From: Puniceicoccaceae bacterium
GTDB lineage: Bacteria; Verrucomicrobiota; Verrucomicrobiia; Opitutales; Coraliomargaritaceae
Assembly: GCA_017854655.1 (NCBI GenBank)
Contig: JAFMHF010000012.1
Coordinates: 1 to 39,261, forward strand
Direction: 5' to 3'
Length of the DNA: 39,261 bases
Positions 36,909 through 39,261 of the stretch are shown here, piece by piece (the first letter of the stretch is position 1; each line of letters begins with the position of its first letter). The notes under the pieces were generated by a model. The model did no database searches. It was not told the DNA's origin and saw only the letters and a list, made by a program, of their open reading frames with translations. A program made the translations under genes and the position numbers.

Positions 36909-37517
36909 ATGTCCCGTTACACTGGACCAACAACTCGCATCAATCGCCGCTTCGGTCAGGCTATCTTCGCGCCTACCAAGGCATTTGAGCGTAAGCCACA
37001 CCCTCCCGGTCAACATGGACCTCGCCTTCGCCGTAAATACAGCGAATACGCGATCGGCCTAAACGAAAAGCAAAAGCTTCGTTTCATGTATGGCATCACG
37101 GAAAAACAATTCCGTCTAACTTTCGAAAAAGCTAAAAGCGTTCGCGGTGTTACCGGTGAAGTGTTCCTCCAGATCTTGGAAACACGTCTCGATAGCGTAA
37201 TCTACCGCCTCGGCTTCGCTAAGTCACGCGCTGGAGCTCGTCAGCTTGTTGGTCACGGTCACATTTGCGTGAACGGCCAAAAGACAGACATCGCCAGCTT
37301 TATCGTGAAGGAAGGCGACGAAATTGAAGTGCGTGAGCGCACCTCATCTCGTCAGCTTGCGACACGCAGCATGGAAGAAAGCCAAGGTCGCACTGTTCCT
37401 GAGTGGCTTACACTCAACGCAGACGCACTCAAGGCTACTATCAACCGCCTTCCGTCCACAGAAGAAACTGAAAACAGCATTAATGTTCAGCTCATCGTTG
37501 AATTTTATAGCCGATAG
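36909..37517 (+). CDS. rpsD: Ribosomal protein S4 (uS4)
   Basis: S4 starts 30S assembly and is the alpha-operon autorepressor in E. coli. 202 residues: MSRYTGPTTRINRRFG start with no zinc-binding cysteines (zinc-free form), HPPGQHG, RRKYSEYAIGLNEKQKLRFMYG, the S4 RNA-binding domain RLDSVIYRLGFAKSRAGARQLVGHGHICVNG, and the end VQLIVEFYSR. AAGGA lies about 10 bases before the ATG. rpoA follows after 72 bases. Confidence 0.98.
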   Translation: MSRYTGPTTRINRRFGQAIFAPTKAFERKPHPPGQHGPRLRRKYSEYAIGLNEKQKLRFMYGITEKQFRLTFEKAKSVRGVTGEVFLQILETRLDSVIYRLGFAKSRAGARQLVGHGHICVNGQKTDIASFIVKEGDEIEVRERTSSRQLATRSMEESQGRTVPEWLTLNADALKATINRLPSTEETENSINVQLIVEFYSR

Positions 37518-37532
37518 TCAGCTCTCCTTCCA

Positions 37533-37547
37533 TGACCCTTCTGGTCA
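37533..37547 (+). promoter_or_regulatory. Small hairpin between rpsD and rpoA
   Basis: TGACC (37533-37537) pairs with GGTCA (37543-37547) around a CTTCT loop. It lies 42 bases before the rpoA ATG and is not followed by a T-run. Possible processing or stability element; function unknown. Confidence 0.3.
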
Positions 37548-37589
37548 GACACTAGCAATTCATTGTAATCAGTTAACACAAAGCATATT

Positions 37590-38591
37590 ATGCCAAAGCG
37601 CTTAGGAAAATTCGAACTTCCAAACCGGCTAGTAAAAGTCGAGGACACTGCTTCCGATACTTTTGCCACTTTCCAGGCTGAGCCGTTTGAAACCGGCTAC
37701 GGGCACACGATCGGGAATTCTCTCCGTCGTGTCCTTCTCAGCTCCATCGAAGGTGCAGCCATCTCATCGATCAAGATCGATGGCGTGCAACATGAGTTCC
37801 AGAGCATTGAAGGTATCGTCGAAGACGTTACTGACATCGTTCTGAACCTGAAGCAGGTCCTCCTTGTATCAGAAGGTCGCGAGACCGCGAATCTGATCAT
37901 CGACGTCAACCGTGAAGGCCCCGTTACCGCGGCCGACATTCAACTCGACGCCAACATTCAAGTCGTTAATCCAGACCAAGTCATCTGCACACTCGATAAA
38001 GAACAGCGTTTCCTCGCTGAACTCGAAGTGCGTGTTGGACGTGGTTACTGCGCAGGTGATGACAATAAGAAGGATGATCAACCGATCGGCGTTATCGCTA
38101 TCGACTCACTCTTCAGCCCTGTTAAGCTCGTAAAATACTCGGTCGAAAACACGCGTGTTGGACAGGAGATGGACTACGACAAACTCATTCTTGAGATCAC
38201 AACAGACGGACGTATCACTCCGGATGATGCCCTTAAGCAAAGCGCTGCAATCGTGAAGCACCACATGGACGTCTTCGATGAAGTATCGAAGGAGGACATC
38301 GAGTTCGAAAGCGAAAGCAAAGAAATCAGCGAAGAACAGAATCGCCTACGTAAGCTGCTCAATATGAGCGTCAACGAAATCGAACTTTCTGTTCGTGCGG
38401 CCAACTGTTTGAACAACGCAAATATCACCACTGTTGGTGAGCTTGCGATGAAGTCTGAGCAAGAAATGCTTAAATATCGTAACTTCGGTAAGAAGTCCCT
38501 CAACGAGATCAAAGACAAGCTCGAGCAGCTTGGCCTCTCTCTGGGAATGAAAATCGACGAGCGTCTCCTTGAAAAAGGTACTGAGCTTTAA
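37590..38591 (+). CDS. rpoA: RNA polymerase alpha subunit
   Basis: Alpha dimerises to nucleate polymerase assembly, and its C-terminal domain reads UP elements and activators. 333 residues. The N-terminal domain has FETGYGHTIGNSLRRVLLSS and the dimer and beta-binding region through about 230. An acidic linker (residues about 235-258) leads to the alpha-CTD, LLNMSVNEIELSVRAANCL through YRNFGKKSLNEI. The family's helix-hairpin-helix core is present. Placed between rpsD and rplQ as usual. Confidence 0.98.
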   Translation: MPKRLGKFELPNRLVKVEDTASDTFATFQAEPFETGYGHTIGNSLRRVLLSSIEGAAISSIKIDGVQHEFQSIEGIVEDVTDIVLNLKQVLLVSEGRETANLIIDVNREGPVTAADIQLDANIQVVNPDQVICTLDKEQRFLAELEVRVGRGYCAGDDNKKDDQPIGVIAIDSLFSPVKLVKYSVENTRVGQEMDYDKLILEITTDGRITPDDALKQSAAIVKHHMDVFDEVSKEDIEFESESKEISEEQNRLRKLLNMSVNEIELSVRAANCLNNANITTVGELAMKSEQEMLKYRNFGKKSLNEIKDKLEQLGLSLGMKIDERLLEKGTEL

Positions 38592-38621
38592 TCCGCCTTT
38601 TAGGCACAAGTAATTTAGAAC

Positions 38622-39257
38622 ATGCGTCACAGCAAAAGAAGACATTCACTGGGGGTCTCCGGACCACACCTATCCGCCATGATGGGCAACCTCGCAGTTG
38701 CACTCATTACACATGGTCGTATTCAAACAACATTGACTAAAGCCAAAGCGCTTCGTCCATTCATCGAGAAGATCATTACCTTCGCGAAGAAGGCAGAAGC
38801 CGCAAACGACACTGCACGTAAGTTGCACTACCGTCGCTTGGCGATCTCTCGTGTTCGCGACAAAAAAGCAGTAGCTAAGCTGTTTGATGAGCGTGCGAGC
38901 GAATTCACCGACCGCAATGGTGGTTACACACGTATCTACAAGGTCGGTCAACGTATCGGCGATGCTGCTGAAATGGCATTGATCGAACTGATTGATGGCA
39001 ACGACGAGGGCTACTCTAAGAAGCCAGCAAAAAAGGCTACTAAAAAGGCCACCAACAAGGCAGCTAAGGCTGAAGCAGAAGTCACTGAAGCAGAAGTAAC
39101 CGAAGCAGAAGTCACTGAAGCAGAAGTCACTGAAGCGGAAGTAACAGAAACGGAAGCGAAAAAACCTGTTAAGAAAGCCGCCAAGAAAGCCGCCAAGAAA
39201 GCCGCTAAGAAAGCTGTTAAAAAAGAAACACCAGCTAAAGAAGAGACGGATGCATAG
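38622..39257 (+). CDS. rplQ: Ribosomal protein L17 (bL17) with a repetitive C-terminal tail
   Basis: L17 lies near the tunnel exit of the 50S subunit. The core (1 to about 127) is canonical: MRHSKRRHSLGVSGPHLSAMMGNL, ITHGRIQTTLTKAKALRPFIEKIIT, GGYTRIYKVGQRIGDAAEMALIEL. About 84 extra residues follow. A Lys/Ala stretch leads to five AEVTE repeats (152-176), four KKAA/KKAV repeats (184-199) and an acidic end. The tail thus has an acidic block followed by a histone H1-like basic block. It ends at TAG 39257, so it is complete within the window. 30 bases separate it from rpoA. Confidence 0.97.
   Translation: MRHSKRRHSLGVSGPHLSAMMGNLAVALITHGRIQTTLTKAKALRPFIEKIITFAKKAEAANDTARKLHYRRLAISRVRDKKAVAKLFDERASEFTDRNGGYTRIYKVGQRIGDAAEMALIELIDGNDEGYSKKPAKKATKKATNKAAKAEAEVTEAEVTEAEVTEAEVTEAEVTETEAKKPVKKAAKKAAKKAAKKAVKKETPAKEETDA
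39075..39149 (+). repeat. Five tandem 15-bp repeats inside rplQ
   Basis: Units start at 39075, 39090, 39105, 39120 and 39135, each encoding AEVTE. Units 1, 3 and 4 are identical (GCAGAAGTCACTGAA); units 2 and 5 differ at silent sites. The 15-base period keeps frame, so copy-number changes would alter tail length without frameshift. Confidence 0.95.
39171..39218 (+). repeat. Four tandem 12-bp repeats inside rplQ
   Basis: Units at 39171, 39183, 39195 and 39207 read AAGAAAGCCGCC or near variants and encode KKAA three times, then KKAV. The in-frame 12-base period resembles the Lys/Ala repeats of bacterial histone H1-like proteins. Confidence 0.92.
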
Positions 39258-39261
39258 TCCC

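Noticed and set aside
39075-39218. Assembly artefact or frameshift in the rplQ tail
   Set aside because: Repeats keep frame, contain silent differences between units and end at a normal stop codon.

Overview
The window is a bacterial chromosome segment dominated by the conserved translation and transcription super-cluster, preceded by an accessory left end of about 7 kb. Gene content, mixed use of Shine-Dalgarno (SD) sequences, an exported protein with an SLA1/SHD1-like N-terminus, and Ala/Glu/Lys-rich tails on several ribosomal proteins suggest Verrucomicrobiota, perhaps the Opitutae (Coraliomargarita-like). That placement is an inference and was not tested by any search.

Left end (1-7173): an unrecognised ORF; a roughly 340-base gap holding a tandem palindromic repeat and a string of small hairpins; homoserine dehydrogenase (hom); an unknown exported protein; aspartate kinase (lysC); and a translationally coupled zinc/manganese-type ABC importer (znuA-znuC-znuB order) with metal-binding His/Cys tails on the ATPase.

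Middle (7174-23812): a promoter, tRNA-Thr(GGT), tuf, a terminator, tRNA-Trp(CCA), secE, nusG, rplK-rplA-rplJ-rplL, a strong terminator/attenuator, rpoB-rpoC, a hairpin terminator, and a new promoter leading into rpsL-rpsG-fusA-rpsJ. rpsJ is closed off by an intrinsic terminator.

Right (23813-39261): a 466-base regulatory gap with a promoter-like element and a structured leader, followed by rplC-rplD-rplW-rplB-rpsS-[exported unknown]-rplV-rpsC-rplP-rpmC-rpsQ-rplN-rplX, then rplE-rpsN-rpsH-rplF-rplR-rpsE-rplO-secY-map-rpsM-rpsK-rpsD-rpoA-rplQ. rpmD, rpmJ, infA and adk are not in their frequent places. Together these genes supply most of the ribosome, the RNA polymerase core, elongation factors Tu and G, NusG, and the SecY/SecE translocon.

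The most unusual points are: a signal-peptide protein embedded in the S10 operon between rpsS and rplV; an EF-Tu whose switch I/G2 region departs strongly from RGITIN while EF-G in the same window keeps RGITI; a beta-prime subunit in which all four cysteines of the second zinc site are replaced; a SecY with an extra C-terminal membrane helix; S11 and L17 with long low-complexity extensions; the transcriptional separation of rpsJ from rplC; and several structured leaders that may be autoregulatory. No mobile element, prophage, CRISPR array or rRNA gene was seen.
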